Shown: positions 1 to 13,410 of the stretch, one piece after another | Layout of the letters: the number at the start of each line of letters is the position of its first letter | How positions within the stretch are numbered: position 1 is the stretch's first letter | DNA from: Ceratothoa steindachneri | Taxonomy: Eukaryota > Arthropoda > Malacostraca > Isopoda > Cymothoidae | NCBI GenBank assembly: GCA_963969495.1 | Contig: OZ018337.1 | Span: 86,898,777 to 86,962,776 of the forward strand | Length of the DNA stretch: 64,000 nucleotides | Reading direction: 5' to 3' | Notes under the pieces: generated by a model | What the model saw: only the letters and a program-made list of their open reading frames with translations | What the model was told of the DNA's origin: nothing | Database searches by the model: none | Position numbers and translations under genes: made by a program

Positions 1-3000
1 GGCATTTGAACTTGGGAAAATTAGGGATAATAATTACTAGGTCAAAATTCATTTCCGTAAGCTATATATTCCTGTATTGACTTTGCGACTCAGACAGGTA
101 AAATAACATATACACTCTTTGCATTAATATCCATTTTTTCACGCAGTTTATTTATTAAAACCCACTAAGTTTTAAAATACCTGGGACTCTAGAAAATGTG
201 CAGAAGTCATCTATCACCCCACTTAATTCTGATAAGCTAAGACCCACAGATGCACGAACAAATGCGCATTATTGAGAAACTATAGAATTCTAGTCAATTC
301 CACGGAGTGTCAGTATAGTGAACAAGAGCAAAGCTTTGAATGATTCGGATGACTTAGAGAAATAGGAAAACAAAATAAATAACTTTGATTAAGAGCTAGC
401 TGAATTATATGCTAAATCATCACTTTTCTTTACTCCAAATCTTCAACTAAAGAGTAAAGATAACACCATGCCAGTTTGTATATTTAAGGCTCCAATTAGC
501 CTCATTTGCAGCACCATTTTCTCGATTATTTACTCGTGAGGCAAAAAGACCAGATTTCTAATTACCTAACTATATATATATATATATATAACCAAACATA
601 AAGTTTATTTGCCCTCCACAATATTTCGCCCGAATAACGACTGCAGATCTGCTATCAGAGACTCACTCAATTAGCAGCGTCAGTTAAACTAAGGGCATGA
701 TTCATTTAAAGTAATTCAAAATTCTAATCGTTCGAAGATATAAAAGGATATTCCGTGACTCCTATCCAAATGCGCTTCATAATCCATTACACTATTTTTA
801 ATTGGGACAATTTTGTAATATTTCCTAAGTGTGAAAATGATCATGTTTGTTACTTTATTCAATATTTGAAGCTTGAACTTTTTTTAAACAAATATGATAA
901 GCGAATATTTAGTAATTTTTAAAGCAAAAAGAATTACAAATTGTCTTGTTCAGAATAAAATTATTCAAATTAAGGCGTGGCTGATTTTGGTGTTTAAATT
1001 GTATAATTTAAAGGTTTTATTGAAGTTGTTTCCAATAAACATTTTACATTTTAATCTGTATTTAGCAGGCTTATTTTTTTTACACTCAAAAGAATTCTGC
1101 TGCAAGATCTTTCTTGACTTTAGGCATAGAAAATGACCATGGATCTGAAAAAGCATAGACCAAGGCTAAATTATTAGCAGATATGTAGTGGAAAACTTTT
1201 AAATGCTTTTGACTGGAAGCCCATTGACAGAGCCGGATAGGCCATATACCACAGCACCAAGGTCTACTTGCAACCTTAAGCTCCTCCTCTAAGCAGGGGT
1301 GCACTCAATTCTTCTTGGTTTCTCCCTAAATAAACAATATCTTTTTTCGTGAAAAATTTGAAAAAAATAGGAAATTTGTATAGTTCATGAGAAATTCCTG
1401 GATGGTATTAAAAAGAAAGGGAATGACATTAATTTGAATGCAAATATTTTAATCCAAATTTCTTCTGAATTTTTAGAAAAATTACCTCACAAAATCTTAT
1501 GTTATACACTTTCAGATTTTAATGAAGGAAACCTGAGTTGGAAACTTGTTCCTTTATTTTTAAATAAAAGTTTGAAGTGGATTTTTATAATAAAGGTACT
1601 ATAATGTCTTCTAAAATTTGGTCTCTAAATTCACCTGACCCGTTCAGGTAAGATTTAACTGGTAGTTTGGGTTTGGTTAAATACGAATATTCTACGACAA
1701 TATGCGGTTCCAATGTTACCCTACTACGTTTCAAGACTCAACTTGCACGAACCACTTGGACAACTGACTTAACTCCACTTCTGATACTTTACATAAACCT
1801 ATTTTCCATAAATGTTACGAGAAGGAAAGAAAAAATATGAAAGATACAAAGAGAGAAAAGGAATATCAGTCATGATAATGAGATTGAACTCCATTCTGAG
1901 TGCCCAAAATTGCCACATTTATACACTTTTAAGAAATCCCCCTCTTAACAATGCCTATACTCTTGATTTCTTTCTCTTAAAATTCAGGAAAATATAACCG
2001 CGCCCATCTCCATAACTGCCTCTAAAAGTGCGCAGTTACGAGTTGCACAAATGGAGAGCAAAAGAGATTCTCAATTCAGTGCTTCACTAAAATATTCGAA
2101 TTTCTGAGAAGTTTTCTACCTTGATTTTTACCGTGTGAAAGTTCGTGGCATGTTGGAAAAGAAATGGCCAATGGCGGAAGATTTCCGCACCTTACTTTAA
2201 TAAAAGAGCACATTAATAATAAATGTGGAAAAGGACTTAAAATAAAAACGCCCAAGTTTAATTTTACACTTGTGCTTCATGAAGGCTATTTCAATTTTAC
2301 TTCAGTTAACGTTTACTATAGTATCAGTATCATATTAATGCTGCTTAAGTAAAGTAAAGTAGTTTCTTGACGACCTACTTTCAAAGAATCTTTTCCAAAG
2401 AGGCTCTCGTTGGTAGTCCAGTAGTTATAATTATTCCCAAATACGTTCACTCGCGGGAAATGAGCTGTTATGACGAAAAGAAATTCAAAGGGGGTGTATT
2501 GATTTGTAGCACAATGAATGCAGTGTATCAATGGGGTCTGGCAGCTATCAAACAGGAGGGTGAATACAAAGCCTCAGTTAAGAATTTCGGAAACAAGATT
2601 ACATCAGTTCGCATTTATAAGAGAAAATAAAACAATTTGAGAACAAATTTTAATTGTATGTAAGTAGAGGACAAGGTCCGAGAACTATCGCTTTAGCCTT
2701 CATCTTTAGATTAATTAGCGTGACAATTAATCTCTACGGACTCGTAATTACAAATTCGAATTTCCTTTCTTAATCGAATTCCGATCTTCGTCTGTCTCTC
2801 TTAATTGGAATTCCTTGGTTCACCGTTGGCTAAATTGCCTTTGCTAATCCCTCATATTTTTCCTTTACTAAAATTGCTCTTTAGCAGAAGGATATCCAGG
2901 AAAACAGACCATTTTGGAAATGAGCACAAGAACGAACATTATTCTATGTAGATATTTCTCGGAATGACCATGTATGCAATCCACAACCTCGCATGCACAT

Positions 3001-4490
3001 ATCCAAAAGCCTTTTCCTGCTTTTTGTTATAAATCTTTAGTAGAAACTTAGCTACATTAAACATTTCATTAAAGATACATAATTTTTCATTGTTTTTTGG
3101 AAATGTGTACTTTTTCTTATTTCTATTAGAGCTGCAAAAGTATTTAGAGAAGTTCAACCATGACTGTTTGGCCATAATTGACTTCCAGTTCACAGTTACC
3201 ACACTTTATGCGGAATTTCATTCAGTGATAATCTAATATAACATTATTTAGTAAGAGATGGAGTTTTTGAGGTTTAATTAGATATAAATATACTCAATAT
3301 GAGAGTTAACAATGAAATTAATTAAATTGAATAAAATTTGTTGCGTTGTTGCGGTATTTCAAGAAATTAGTCGAAACATTTTGATAGAGTTTTGTTCATA
3401 ACAAGGTGGCCAAATTTCACCGATTTTTCCCAAGCTTAATTTAATTTATATATATTTTTTAAAGGTTTAATCATCGATATCACAAGAATTTTTACAGTAA
3501 AATAAGGATGTTTTATTTTAGCTTTATAATTAAGTTTCCAAACAGAATTAAAAAAAATATTCTTCCTTGGCAACAAAGCTCATCCAAGCCTAACGTGTTT
3601 CATCCAAAACTATTTATAACTAATAAACCTAAGTATATCATAATTAACTTGCTTTTATTTTTCGAGTATCATAAAACAGATTTTCTCCCAATTGTGTAAT
3701 ATTTTTCAAATTAATAAGGAAAATTAGGAGCTCTTTAAATCCATAAGTGGAAAATTGGGCCAATAGTTTTGGACATCAACTGTAGAAATATTAATCTTTC
3801 TAAAAATGACATTCTACAGATTTGACGTAATATTTAGAACGTCACACCTATGAAGAATGTCTTTGATTAATTAAAAATAGGGATAATTATAAATCATTCT
3901 TAATCCTAAATATCACCTGTTAGGTTTTCACTCTTTGAAAAAAGCCAACAATTTGATAGAGGTGAGTCAGTGAATAACTATTATACGATGGCAATCATCT
4001 TAAATTCAATGATCTGCAAAACCTTAATAATATCTATACCTTATCAAATCTTCACTTTAAGCTTTTGGGTTTCGTTCCAGGTATTTTATTATCCCAGATG
4101 ACAATTGCAATTATGGCACATATCAACTTAAGAATAAATAAAATCCTTCCTGTAGGATTTTATTTAACAATACATTCCCCTACTTCTTTAACCTCAGTTA
4201 GTGGTTCTTGGCCAAATTGGATTCGCCGCCTTCATTATATGTTTTGAGATTCCAAGAACAAACACCAATTACTGCGAATGAATTCGGAGCTCTAGATAAT
4301 AGTATTTCTTCTACGTTCCTGATTTTATATGGGGCTATTAGAGGGCCTTAACTATAAAAATATAGAGTGAGAATTTGGACTTACACAACCCAAGATTACA
4401 AACATTCGTACGTAATATCTATGCAGGATGAAAGATAGATCCAAGCACGGCAGCAATTAACTATTTTTGTTAAAGAAAAGTAATATAACT
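1..4490. other. A+T-rich intergenic DNA, no gene recognised
   Basis: All open frames here are below 90 codons and none resembles a known family. The best-looking is a plus-strand frame of 87 codons at 2367-2630 that ends in a basic tail (IYKRK); I do not recognise it and see no splice or promoter context that would make it a gene. Apart from a short TA tract I see no repeat structure. Confidence 0.6.
571..590. repeat. (TA)10 microsatellite
   Basis: A perfect run of ten TA units in A+T-rich DNA. Short tracts like this recur through the window. Confidence 0.95.
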
Positions 4491-4497
4491 ATATATT

Positions 4498-4499
4498 TA

Positions 4500-4579
<80 letters not shown>

Positions 4580-4600
4580 GAGAGAGAGAGAGAGAGAGAG
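4498..4600. repeat. compound (TA)n-(GA)n microsatellite
   Basis: A TA tract running to about 4577 passes directly into a GA tract at 4579-4600. The same TA-then-GA arrangement recurs at 36625-36854. Confidence 0.95.
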
Positions 4601-5853
4601 ATAATGACAGAGAAAATAACTATTTTCTGGATAGACGACGACATGCAGGTAAAAATATTCTTAAATTCTTTTTCTTCAGTAGCTATTTGTACAATGAGAA
4701 TAAAGATTTTATTTTAATGAAATTGTTTAAGAATTTGATTTTAAGTTCGAAGAGGTATTTTGTAATTAACCTGCTTTTATCATCAGTCTAATAATAATAA
4801 CAGAAATGGCCAAACGGTCTTAGCAAAATTAAGCCTCTACTACATTCAGGAATACATTGGTGGCTAAATCTCGCATCCTTCTTCTTCTTTCTATTTTAAA
4901 ACTCAGCCCCAAGAGAGGCTTTTCTGATAGTGTGTTAGCACGCATGAGAGTTAGTTTTAAACAGAGGTTCCACAAATCTTTAAAATGCCCTTGTTTTCTA
5001 AGGATGATGTTATAATGTATATTACACTAAATAATTTGTATCATGAGACCAAGAATTAAAAAAAGTGCTCATATCAGTAGTAGTTTCTTGGAACAAAAAT
5101 CTGACCTTCATTTAATTAAAATCTAAATAAAAAAATTAAATTTCTTAAATTACTTGGTTGATTCAAGTAAAAAGTTAAGAAGGAAATTATCGCTGTAAGG
5201 AAATGTTTTTTGCATATAGAATTTTTACTTAAAATACAAAATTCGGAACTAAATAGCCGCTATTATCATGCCTAGTATAATAACAGCAAGGGATATTTTC
5301 ATTTCACCTTATAAACAAGCCTTAAAAACCGGTGGCGCAAAAGGTTAAAAAGATATTAGTTGAAGAGAAAATGTCTTTTAAAAATCCCTATCAAAAAGTT
5401 ACGTTATAAATATAAATAAATACTTAAGTGTACAATGCAAATACCTATGTAAATAAACAGTAGTGATATGAAATATGGAAAATACTAATCAGATGGTTCT
5501 AAGAATTCTAATTTTGTGGTTTTCTACTCCCTATATAGAGAGATTGACAATGATCATATCGGAGTAGGAACCTTCATCAGCGCAACGAGCCATTCGTGCA
5601 CTTCATTTTGGGCTCTTGAAGCCCATTTCGTAAAATGCCCAGTGGTATAAATTAATCTGTTACTCATCGATCCGGTAATAAGTGGAGCAAATTACAAACG
5701 CCTTAATACTTAATTTGTAGTTAATATACTTGTAAATATATAAGTTTTTCATTAGTAATATATTTATATTAACTTTAATCTCCGTACTCAGATGATAAGG
5801 TTGGCCGTCGATATTGAATGAAGAAAAAGGATGCATTACTTTTATGCTCTCCT

Positions 5854-5855
<2 letters not shown>
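4601..5855. other. A+T-rich intergenic DNA
   Basis: No open frame of 60 codons or more and no recognisable element. Nothing supportable was found on either strand. Confidence 0.6.

Positions 5856-5902
<47 letters not shown>
5856..5902. repeat. (TA)n microsatellite
   Basis: An uninterrupted TA dinucleotide run of about 47 bases. Confidence 0.95.
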
Positions 5903-5904
<2 letters not shown>

Positions 5905-5960
5905 TATTGACATAATCTTAAAATAATCATTCAATCCGATAAGGTTGATTTTGCTGAAGT

Positions 5961-6440
5961 TATAATATCCTGAAGCAGCCACAACGAGCATTCTATCTTA
6001 AACCTATCTTCACACAGAGAAAAGATTTAATAAAAGTATGCCACTCGATGGTTATTACCCCAATAAGACCACAGAGATCTACCACTTTATCTATGAGCAC
6101 TTAAAAAGTGCAACTCCGAATGAAAGTATTTGGAACGAGATTCTAATCGTTAGCAACTGTCAAAAAAGGTAATTACTTCCTGAGGAGAATAAATACAAGG
6201 TAGTATTTCAGTACATTCTTTCCTAGATTTTAGCGGTAATAACTTTTCTCTAACTATCATTTTCCTACCTAAAGTTTCGGAGAAGAGTTCAATACAAAGA
6301 AGTATTTCAGTACATTTTTACAGAGATCACCGTGCAGTGTGCGCTAAGGCACCGTTTTACCGACATTTTAGTGTTAACTATGCTCTAGCTATCGTTTTCC
6401 TACCTAATCTTTGCTAGATAAATTAACAAACATTTCAGTA
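5961..6440 (+). repeat. dispersed repeat family A, copy 1, with internal duplication
   Basis: This stretch aligns by eye with 45737-46040 in the same orientation. Shared landmarks are TTATAAT..TGAAGCA, CTTCACACA.AGAAAAGATTTAAT, GTATTTCAG and the block ending in ATTTTCCT. Inside this copy a block beginning AGTATTTCAGTACATT occurs at about 6202 and again at 6301, and a partner block ending in TTTTCCTACCT also occurs twice (about 6270 and 6405), so the copy carries a degenerate tandem duplication. No coding capacity is visible. It could be part of an old LTR or a non-coding MITE-like repeat; the class is unknown. Confidence 0.6.
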
Positions 6441-6449
6441 CACAGAATT

Positions 6450-8040
6450 GCGGCCCCACCATGGTTTTCTCATCTCCAAGCGTCCGAAGCACAACCTAAA
6501 AATTCTTTGCAAATAAGGTCCCCTTTTAAAAAGTGAAATCGGTGTATTCTTTCATGGGCAACGAGAAAATCCCTGCTTTCTCATGCCCTGCCCAGAGTCC
6601 ATACCCGAATCTAATTAAAAATGTTTGGAAGACACTCTGAGAAATGTTTAAAGTGGAGAATCCGAAAGCACTTTAGTAACTTGGGAAAATTATTTAAGTT
6701 GATTGGTGCAAGATTGCTACGCAAGTGTAATAACAGTTAGATTGTTGCTAGGGCAAATGTGAAAGTATCTTTCATAATAAAGTCATCCTCACTAAATAGT
6801 AAATATTCTTATAATTATCAAATGTTTACCAATAATAAATTTAATCATTATATTACAGTGGGAAATATTTTCAGCTCTCACCGATGAAAAAATCTATCAG
6901 TCAATCAAGTCAACACAGACTCGATAAACTTTAACATAAATATTGTGTCTAATAATCTTTCGACTCATTTTAGACTCTTCAATTTGTCTAGTAAGTTGCT
7001 TATACCTCTTCCTTTTCTTCACCCAACTTTGCTTAATCTTTGATTTTTCCTGGCTAATATTATTAAATAGGTCCTGATTGTAATATATACAGGTGTTCCG
7101 AACACTTTGAACCGTAGAGTAGACTTAAAAGCCCTTGCAAAAAATGAAGATTTATGTAAGTATAACATGATCAAGGAAGATTTATCTTTATATCTACCTT
7201 TTACAAAAATACAGAACATCCCCAATGATCTAAAAGTCCTAAAAATATGACCCAAATATTCAAGGATAATTCAGGCCCTCTCTTCTAAAGATAAGCTAAG
7301 CTTTGCATTTTTTCAACGATACACATAATTTTGTAAACAATTGTCTATAGGATTTTATCTATTTATGAACAAATGGTATCATTTAGTTTACCGTAATTAA
7401 ATTTTCTGCATAATGTGATGCGATATGCCATGTTTACATTTTGAAGCATTAGATTAAAGGCATAGAATGAATACCAATTTAGCATCCAATGGAATTTATT
7501 TAGAACAACCTAGCAGAGGAAACGCTCGGATGTAGTCGAGCGTGGTTTATCGTCACAAATTATAACATTTACCAAGTTACAGATTTTTGCCTAATGTAAA
7601 CTATAATATTTTCCATCTTGCTCATGTAAAATATTAAATGAATCAAACATATTAAGTAGCATATAAAATGTCACTTAGAGCCTGTTTATTCCTTAATTAT
7701 TTGTAAATGGCCTTAATTTGTATATAATTTAATGTATCAACTTAAAAACATCACATTATTCAATCTCTATTCTCTTTGCTAGTTACATACATTATAGTAT
7801 ATAAAATCTAATTTACCCGTTTAGATTTTGTTGCAAATTGTATAATCTAATATCAATTTTATTTCATTTTATTTCCCCTGAAAACAATTACTTTTCTCTT
7901 TATTAGGCGATTTCTCATGTGGCAAACTCTTACAATCATTCAGTAAATCTAAATAACTGAATGTCGTAGCATAGTTCGAGTTCAACCATTTCTGCATTTC
8001 TTATACGAGAGAAATAACGGCTGTGTGCGAGGGAGACTTA
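6450..8040. other. A+T-rich intergenic DNA
   Basis: Only short chance frames are present, the longest being a 78-codon minus frame at 7019-7255 that I do not recognise. No repeat, tRNA or transposon end was found. Confidence 0.55.
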
Positions 8041-8292
8041 TAATACAGGAAGAGTTCAAATAACCGAATTTAGGTTGGCCAAATAGTCAGCTATCTTGAA
8101 ATATTCTGGAACAATAGATAAACGAGTACAAAGTAACTTTACTAATATACAAATTAATATTCTTTTTACAAAGGTGTACAAAGGTTTTGAAGCAAGCTAT
8201 ACAGCACATTCGACGTACACGAGTCTCAGCATCTTAAAAGAAAAGGGACTTGATGTTGACGTTCGCCGTACGCACCAACCAACCATACTTAC

Positions 8293-8800
8293 CAAAGGGT
8301 CGCTTGAATGATCTTCAGCGTACACGAAGCCGACAATGGAGGCTTACACAGCGATAGGGTAGGGGGTAGAGAGAGAACTTGCACAGGAGAGCTGCGCGTT
8401 GCTGTTACCTCGAAGATTTGGTCTGAGTGAGTAATCCAGGCTCTAGCGCAAAGTTTAAATAATAGTTTCTTGATAATGACTACTAACGGGATGAACTTAG
8501 ATCTTGCCTTCGAGTTTAGAATACCGAATCGAAACTGAGCGCGTTGCATTCGAGGAGCGGGTAACAACGATTATGGGGTAGACTTACGTAAATTAAACGA
8601 GAATACACGGAGCTGAGGGGTTCTGCGATCAATTCTGCAGAGTGAAACGGGGCACGAATAGCGGATACGAACGGGAAAGTACAGATGGCAGTTAATGACA
8701 AGGGCGGGCAATTGACGCATAATGGCGACGCGAGAAGGCGAAGAATATTGACGGGAGAGCAGGCGACGGATAGTGCCTCACAACTCTGGCGGTGGAGGAT
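8293..8800 (-). other. possible first exon / 5' leader ending in a consensus donor site
   Basis: On the minus strand a GC-richer segment starts just below a TATA box at 8824-8830 and ends at a consensus 5' splice site, exon ..CTTTG followed by GTAAGTATGG from 8292 downward. If transcription starts 25-30 bases past the TATA box, the exon would be about 500 bases long. Two short minus frames lie in it (8516-8701, and 8289-8567 which runs through the donor), but neither resembles a known protein, so the segment may be an untranslated leader. It contrasts with its A+T-rich flanks. Alternatives are an LTR of a minus-strand element or chance signals. No downstream acceptor or coding exon was identified. 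Confidence 0.35.
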
Positions 8801-8823
8801 TTAGAGAGGGGTCGAATACGGTG

Positions 8824-8853
8824 TTTTATAGGGTGTTGATTTATAAATCAACA
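8824..8853 (-). promoter_or_regulatory. TATA box next to a perfect 20-bp palindrome
   Basis: Read on the minus strand, the palindrome TGTTGATTTATAAATCAACA (8834-8853) is followed after three bases by TATAAAA (8830-8824). The palindrome is perfect over 20 bases and could bind a dimeric homeodomain or forkhead-type factor. That reading is inference; the palindrome and TATA box are seen directly. Confidence 0.4.
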
Positions 8854-9199
8854 AATTGAGCTCGACTCTACCCAGACAAAACTGCTCATATTTCTCAAGT
8901 GTGGAAAAAATACATTGGAAAATGCTTGGCATGTTATAAATATTCAGAAAATATGAGAATTGATCAACAACTCTTCCAAAATAAAACTAGGGGTGCAGAT
9001 ACTAAGTTTATGGCATCTAAGACTGGCAATGTCCAGATACTAAGTTCATGGCATCTATACATTAAACAATAACGTTTTAAAATATAACAAAGTTTGCACT
9101 AGATATCTTTGATCAAATGGCAAAGCATTATATATTTAATTATAAAATTTAATATTTAATTATAATATAATATTAAAAATCTTCTAATTTTTATAATAT

Positions 9200-9830
9200 T
9201 ACTAATGGCGTGTTCCAGGGGTCTGTGTTGTGGCCAATGTTGTCCCATATTTAAGTAAACGATATGGATACTGACATTTTTGGTAGATTATCCAAATTTG
9301 AGGACAACATAAAACTTTTGGGTTAAATTTTGAATCAAAACGATACAAAATTAATTCATCGGGATCTAGATAATGGTATAATAAATGGAACATGTAATTC
9401 AATTTAAACAAGGGTAGAGTTTTGCACGTAGGTCTAAATAACCCAAGTTTTAAGTATGAAATGGGTGATAAAACTCTTATCTACGTCGACAAAGAAAAAG
9501 ATAACTGGGTGCGGGTTTCAAAGGTTCTTAAGTTAAGCAAACAGTATGACAAAGTGTGTAAGCAGGCGAACCGAATGCGTAGATTTATTTCGAGAAGTTT
9601 TCACTTCAAACAGCAACATATAATCATACCTCTATATAAAAGTTTATTCAGGCCACTCCTAGAATACGCGATACAATTGTGTTTACTTTCTACGCATGTA
9701 AACTTCAATAACATGCCAAGAATTTAATGACGGGCAACTAGACTAATTCTCTCGATTAGAAATAAGTCGTATATAGAATACAAATAATATAGCATTAGAT
9801 TAACTAATGAAAAAATCTTGAAAGCTTTTA
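9200..9830 (+). pseudogene. LINE reverse-transcriptase C-terminal remnant (CR1/L2/Jockey-like)
   Basis: This is the decayed end of a non-LTR retrotransposon reverse transcriptase. A frame at about 9205 reads GVFQGSVLWP, matching the GVPQGSVLGP motif. A shifted frame then gives the counterpart of the catalytic F/YADD region as KFEDN, so the catalytic aspartates are lost. The longest open piece (9422-9727) carries the thumb-region pattern of CR1-like elements: VLHVG-like start, KEKDNWVRVS, KQANRMRRFISRSF, PLYKSLFRPLLEYAIQL. After its stop the same family continues as RATRLILSIRNKSY (about 9735-9775). Stops and frameshifts make it non-functional. The upstream endonuclease and palm parts are missing. 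The exact clade is inferred. Confidence 0.8.
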
Positions 9831-10399
9831 TGATACTTTTATTCATCTATGTTTTTGTGTAGAGAGTAAGTGGTTTAAATGGAACTCTTCCTTGTCTTTT
9901 CCTGCACAATATCGGCTTCGTGGGCTTCTGCCCTCTCTTTCTCATTTTTCTCTCTTCGAATTAATATTCCTTTAATGTTTTCTTGAGATGAAAGAAAAAA
10001 GGTTAATTTTTCTACAGTTAAGACTTTCCAACCTATGTTATTACTATTTTCCTGTGTAAAATACTCCTGCAAATGTAAATTTACTTTACATCTATTTTCT
10101 AGAAATAGCTATTTAGAATTCATCAATTTCTATTTATAAAAGTGGAATGGAATATATTTTTTATACTAATTGTAGTGGAAATAACACACTTAGACATCTA
10201 TTGAATGATTAGACAGTTTGCAATATAGACACTATTGCAACTACCCATGCAACTAATGGTACTTATGAGCAATGAGGATTTCAAAACAAATGGGAAAAGT
10301 AGTTTGGTGACTTGAACTATGCTCTTATGAAAAAAGTAGGAAGCAAAAGCAAAAGTATTTGCCTTCAAGGCTGTAAAACTTATTAACTAGCACTACATT

Positions 10400-11350
10400 T
10401 AAGCAATTGATATGCACGAGGTGGTTAGTGATAGAAAAGGTGTAAAACATGGCAAGGTTGGTGGAAGAGTTGATATAGTCACGGAGATGATGTTACGTGG
10501 TAGTGATTGCGTCATGGAATAGCGTTGGTATTGTATTATAGGGCAATCGTAAGTGTGAGAACGCATGGAAAATAAAGTAATGAGTGATAGTACCGATGAT
10601 TAAGTGAATATCTAGAAAGGTAAATAGAGGAATTTCACTAGAATTCTTCTTCTATGTGTTCTAGGCAATAGTGCCTGGTAAAGTATCAGGGTATTCAATG
10701 TTCAATAAAAGGTTTCTAGATGTAAAAGCGGAGATGATGTGCGAGAATCGTTCATTTCCAATGGACAGCTACCTTAGCAATGTAAGGATGTAATGTTTAT
10801 GGTGAATTAATGGATATTAAAATGCTAAGGTTTTGCAGTTCACATAGTTCAAAGAATTGTGGATGAGTGGTAGTTTAGTTGGTAGTGAAAAGGTATTCAT
10901 GCTGAAAGTAAGTAGTGTTATCTTAGGAAAAATTGACAGAGTGATTGGTTGGGTGGACATGGAGGAGAATGGCAAGAAGGAAAGTAGTCGATAAAGTGAA
11001 GAGAAATTTTTTAAAAATAAATGGGAGGGAAGTATAGGTGCTAAGGATAGATAGAGTGAGAAACGACTGTTAAGTGGAGGCTAAGATTTAAAGAATAGTA
11101 TGGAAGAAGTTATAATTACGAGTGTTCTGGCTGAAATGTACAGTTGATAAGACTGATAGAATTGGAATTGTGAAGGGCATTAAAGAGAGTGAGTATCAGG
11201 CAGCCAGATTGGAAGGAGGACAACGTAAAGTAAAGATGTATTATGTGATTGAGATTTTAAGAGAGAAAATGCTAGTAAGTATGATGGGATTTGATAGATA
11301 GGTGTGTGAATGAACGCGCTTTGAGCTTATTGACTAGGACTGTACCATGC
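10400..11350 (+). pseudogene. LINE reverse-transcriptase remnant, strongly decayed
   Basis: The stretch is unusually G-rich and C-poor on the plus strand: 43 G against 6 C in the 120 bases from 10861. Conceptual translation around 10470 gives VDIVTEMMLRGSDCVME, and around 10640-10710 gives RGISLEFFF then VPGKVSGYS. These match the order of arthropod LINE reverse transcriptases (GxxxEMLKxGG..V.EW, then YRGISLL.VPGKVY). Numerous stops and indels interrupt it. The right end near 11350 has GC-richer non-coding sequence that may be the 3' end of the element. It belongs to the same general type as the minus-strand copy at 25.0-26.7 kb. Confidence 0.55.
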
Positions 11351-11399
11351 CTTCAAGGCATGGTAAACCAGGTACCAGACTACCACTCCGAGGGTCATT

Positions 11400-13400
11400 G
11401 GAGAAAATAAATAAAACCTCTGGCTTTGATGGGGCATCAAGTGAGAAGTTGTTTCCTTAGATTTCTATTGCTTTTTCCGAACTTTGGAGGAATCAGTTGT
11501 GGAAGAATATGAAAGAGATAAAGCTAAATTAGATTTTGCTATAGCAGTATTATGAGCACTTATTGCTAAACAACACAATCCCCCTCACTCTAAAAAAAAC
11601 CTAGATCTTATCTCTATTCAAACCAGACAAACACGCAAAACAACACAAATAACTATTGTGCACATTATCCGAAGCAATAGGAAAATTAATACACAAAAAA
11701 TAACTCAAAACACAACCCTATCTTAAACAACACAGTTTTCGAACGCACTACTTGAAAACGATCTACCAAGCTTGCTTATAATACTCACGCAACATACACA
11801 ACAGAATCATGAATTAACTTCCATCACGCACAATCTTCGTAGCTATAGAGAAATAAAGCATTCGAAACAGTATCAATAGACACTCGCACACAGAAATCAT
11901 GAACTCCAGCAACGATTAAAATTGTAATAACAACTTGATCTTCGGCAGACAAGGCCAAGTGACACACAAAACACACAAATTTAATACACGAGAGAGGAAT
12001 AAGAAAATTAGAACTGTACGACTAAAGTATAACTACAGTTTTCATTTATAAAAGGGATGTGTATAAGTAATTTATCATGTGGATAAGATTTTAAACATTG
12101 AAGTTTACAACTAGTGAGGAGGGATTATATCTACTCCTTATAAGTAAATAGATGAATTAATAATTCTAGATTATTTTTAGAGTAGCATTTATCACTTTAC
12201 ACTGTCAAGTAATTTTACGTTATTATAAAACTTGAACTTCTTTAATTATATCCGAGTATTGTTATTGAAATGAGTGCAAGCTATTATCTTAACATCAACG
12301 AATGAAATCCTTTCTTGTCAGTGCAAAGAGTGTAAGTTCAGAAGATTGTGCACTATCAAATTCTGTAGCACTTCACTTTTCTTATCCTCCTATGATTTTT
12401 GTATTTACTCATTTAATTGTCCTCTACCATTCGTGTAGTTACCATGAGGTCCAAACTACAAGTAATAACAGACAATCAAATCGTATCGCTCTGAAATTTT
12501 TTACTTGCTGTTTAGAAGAAATCACATTTCAAAACAAAGTCATTAAGATCGATGCGATTACCTTAATCACATGAGATTCAGAATGATGTGGTCCTTATAG
12601 CAGATAAATTAGAAGAGATTAAAACAATTCCACAAATTATTAAGTATGTAATCAAAGGATTCAGCCCAAAATTAAATCTAACAAGAAGTCAACATTATAT
12701 GCATTACAATTTATATGACCAAATCTAAATAGTCAACTAATTACAATATCACCTGGATGAGAAACAAAATTCCAGCACAGAATCACCCTAGTGTGGAAGG
12801 TAATTGTAATGATTATCATCAACCTTAAAAGCAAATTTCCAACTTCCTGAAAAGAAAAGTATTTAACCAATGCGTAATAACAAATATGACCTATGATGCC
12901 GAATCTTGAAACCTGACCTAAAAATTTACTTTAAATATAAAAAGAACACAAAGATCCTAAGAACACCTTATGATGGATTAAACTTGCCATGTGTGAAAAG
13001 CAACCACTTGGAAAAGTCGAGAAAACAAACTTCAGTTGGTGAGGAATCTGGAAGAAATCTTTAATGAAGATCGGCAGACCGTGTGGCAAGAATCGCATTA
13101 GAATTTGGTATACGTTGTGATATGTTCACCCAATTTTCTCAAGACCACAATGGACGCGTAAGGCAGTGAATTATTATATACTTTCAAATCTGTTGTGTTA
13201 TTTCATCCTTACAGCGATGTAACTTGAGATGTGCGTGCTTAACAGTCTTTGGAGGTCAAGACACTTTATTGGAGAAGTCCTTGAGAATTTTATCATCGGG
13301 TACTAAATTCATACATGTGGCGAAATTGTAACATAATTGGTAGAGTAGAGCTAGAATTTCAAAGAGCTCAGATTGATATATTTCCTCAAAAAACAGTAGT
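11400..13400. other. A+T-rich intergenic DNA
   Basis: One open frame of 90 codons (12302-12574, plus) is present, without any recognisable motif. From 11550 to 11990 the plus strand is A/C-rich. No transposon end or RNA gene was seen. Confidence 0.5.
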
Positions 13401-13410
13401 TTTAAGAAAA

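Noticed and set aside
2367..2630. 87-codon frame as a small host gene
   Set aside because: No family, promoter or splice evidence; length is within chance expectation for this window.
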